From: Ignavibacteria bacterium
GTDB taxonomy: Bacteria > Bacteroidota > Ignavibacteria > Tepidaquicellales > Tepidaquicellaceae
Assembly (NCBI GenBank): GCA_019694675.1
Contig: JAIBBK010000060.1
Location: 1-64,000, forward strand
Direction: 5' to 3'
DNA: 64,000 bases
Shown: in pieces, positions 62,950 through 64,000 of the stretch
Layout of the letters: each line of letters starts with the position of its first letter
Numbering within the stretch: the stretch's first letter is position 1
Program-made: the position numbers and the translations under genes
Notes under the pieces: generated by a model
The model's input: the letters and a program-made list of their open reading frames with translations, nothing else
The model's database searches: none
What the model was told of the DNA's origin: nothing

Positions 62950-64000
62950 ATGTTAAACCCAGGAGCAAAGCACCGAAAAAGTGAACTGCAAAGTTCTCCC
63001 TTAAATAAATATTCTGATATTAAGTCCCTCGTAGGCTTGCCTTGCCGGGACGCAGAAGCAAAGAGCATTGAATTGCTCACAGCATCCAACCGGCAGGCAG
63101 GCCTGAGAGAAAGACTCACGTTCCTTTTTACTGTGATAATTCTTTTGCTGTCACTCCAAATATCAAATGCTCAATGGGCTTTTCAAACTTCAGGAACCAC
63201 AAACGAGATCTGGGGAATGCAGTTTCTTAATGCCAACACAGGTTTAATAGTAGGAAGCAATGTGATCAAAAGGACAACCAATGGCGGGACTACCTGGAGC
63301 AATGTCACCACGGCCGGCTTTAACGTTCTCAGGGAAGTGATCATCTGGTATGGAAATGTTTGGGGAGTTACAGCCGGGCACAGCGGAGCTTGGAGAACAA
63401 CAAACGAAGGACTAAGCTGGTCCACTACATTTGCAACATCTTCCTATTACTGCATGGATGTCAAATGGACCGGCACTGTACTCTACTGCGCAGGACAGGG
63501 GATGAATTACGGAAAGACTACTAACTGGGGAGCTTCATGGACATCCGGAACATTTTCTGTTCCGGGCACGGCAGGGTTTGACATTTACGGAATCAATCTC
63601 ACAAACAATGTCAGCCCGACACCCATGTGGATTTGCGGCTCGTCGGCAAACAACGGCGGAGTGAATACGCCGAAACTTGCAAAGTCAACTGACGGCGGTG
63701 CAACATTCAACATTGTCCTGAACTTTCCAACAGGTGTGATGACCGGCTCATCTCTCAACGATGTCGAATTCACAGGATTCAATGGATTTGCTTGTTCTTC
63801 AAACGGCAGAATTTTCCGAACATTGAACTCCGGAACCAGTTGGGATACAACATATCTCGGAAACTACAATCTGAGACAGCTCTCATTCAAGAATTCAAGC
63901 ACAGGATTTGTCTGCGGCAGCGGCGGTCAGGTCTTTTATACTATAAATTCGGGTTCGAACTGGAATACCTACGGATCCACGGGTACAACCCAAAATCTCA
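62950..64000 (+). CDS. Secreted BNR/Ycf48-like propeller protein, cut by the window end
   Basis: The frame from ATG 62950 is open to the last base (350 codons). Residues 1-55 are an unusual hydrophilic stretch, followed by a hydrophobic export segment (LTFLFTVIILLLSLQISNAQ). The mature part has repeats of the form (R/K)TTN.G..W and FVCG(S/N)GG as in Ycf48-like and sortilin-like propellers (KRTTNGGTTWSN, WRTTNEGLSWS, AKSTDGGATF, FRTLNSGTSW). It is similar in kind to the protein at 44332 and to the remnant at 52952. A T9SS tail is likely at the missing C-terminus. No ATG lies between 62950 and the export segment, so the long leader is real unless a TTG, GTG or CTG start is used. Confidence 0.8.
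   Translation, partial: MLNPGAKHRKSELQSSPLNKYSDIKSLVGLPCRDAEAKSIELLTASNRQAGLRERLTFLFTVIILLLSLQISNAQWAFQTSGTTNEIWGMQFLNANTGLIVGSNVIKRTTNGGTTWSNVTTAGFNVLREVIIWYGNVWGVTAGHSGAWRTTNEGLSWSTTFATSSYYCMDVKWTGTVLYCAGQGMNYGKTTNWGASWTSGTFSVPGTAGFDIYGINLTNNVSPTPMWICGSSANNGGVNTPKLAKSTDGGATFNIVLNFPTGVMTGSSLNDVEFTGFNGFACSSNGRIFRTLNSGTSWDTTYLGNYNLRQLSFKNSSTGFVCGSGGQVFYTINSGSNWNTYGSTGTTQNL

Noticed and set aside
1..64000. tRNA, rRNA, riboswitch or transposase genes
   Set aside because: I looked for tRNA-like T-loops, conserved riboswitch patterns and transposase motifs while reading and found none I could support; a covariance-model search would be the decisive test.

Overview
The window looks like a chromosomal segment of a Gram-negative member of the Bacteroidota/Chlorobi (FCB) assemblage, most likely class Ignavibacteria or a close relative. 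The evidence is a type IX secretion C-terminal tail with the NYPNPFNP motif, a TonB-dependent receptor with a carboxypeptidase-regulatory-like N-domain, several large secreted beta-propeller proteins, promoters with a TAnnTTTG -7 box, and a family of FEKF..NKGR helical proteins typical of that phylum. The species cannot be named from sequence alone.

Region 1 (1-7.6 kb, all minus strand) is a likely extracellular or long-range electron-transfer operon. In order of transcription it holds a degenerate receiver-domain protein, a 19-heme membrane-anchored cytochrome, a cytochrome b561-like membrane subunit, an 18-heme NapC-like cytochrome, two paralogous tetraheme c554-like cytochromes with rare CX3CH sites, an outer-membrane barrel and the first codons of another gene. 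Together it encodes about 45 c-type heme sites. Region 2 (7.9-13.9 kb) holds a DUF302 protein, a thioredoxin-like protein, an acidic protein, cdsA, a CPBP protease, dnaA and an AT-rich possible origin.

Region 3 (13.9-18.3 kb) is a self-contained five-gene operon: membrane protein, winged-helix regulator, pterin dehydratase, TonB receptor and TPR protein. It has a near-consensus promoter, a tandem palindromic operator and a terminator. Region 4 (18.3-43 kb) is mostly ordinary metabolism and maintenance. It includes a small VOC/SnoaL/dioxygenase/methyltransferase operon, an envelope operon, a front-end desaturase, an M29 aminopeptidase, a Ca2+ ATPase, uvrC, methylmalonyl-CoA epimerase, mannose-1-phosphate guanylyltransferase and alanine racemase.

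Region 5 (43-64 kb) is accessory. It has two tandem arrays built from one 84-bp inverted-repeat-ended element, large secreted proteins (one with a T9SS tail and two with the shared dockerin-like C-terminal module, one of these a GH81 beta-1,3-glucanase; a third module carrier lies at 20.9 kb), decayed genes (beta-propeller, AHSA1, PIN toxin), two toxin-antitoxin loci and two paralogous helical proteins of unknown function. The window ends inside a further secreted beta-propeller gene.
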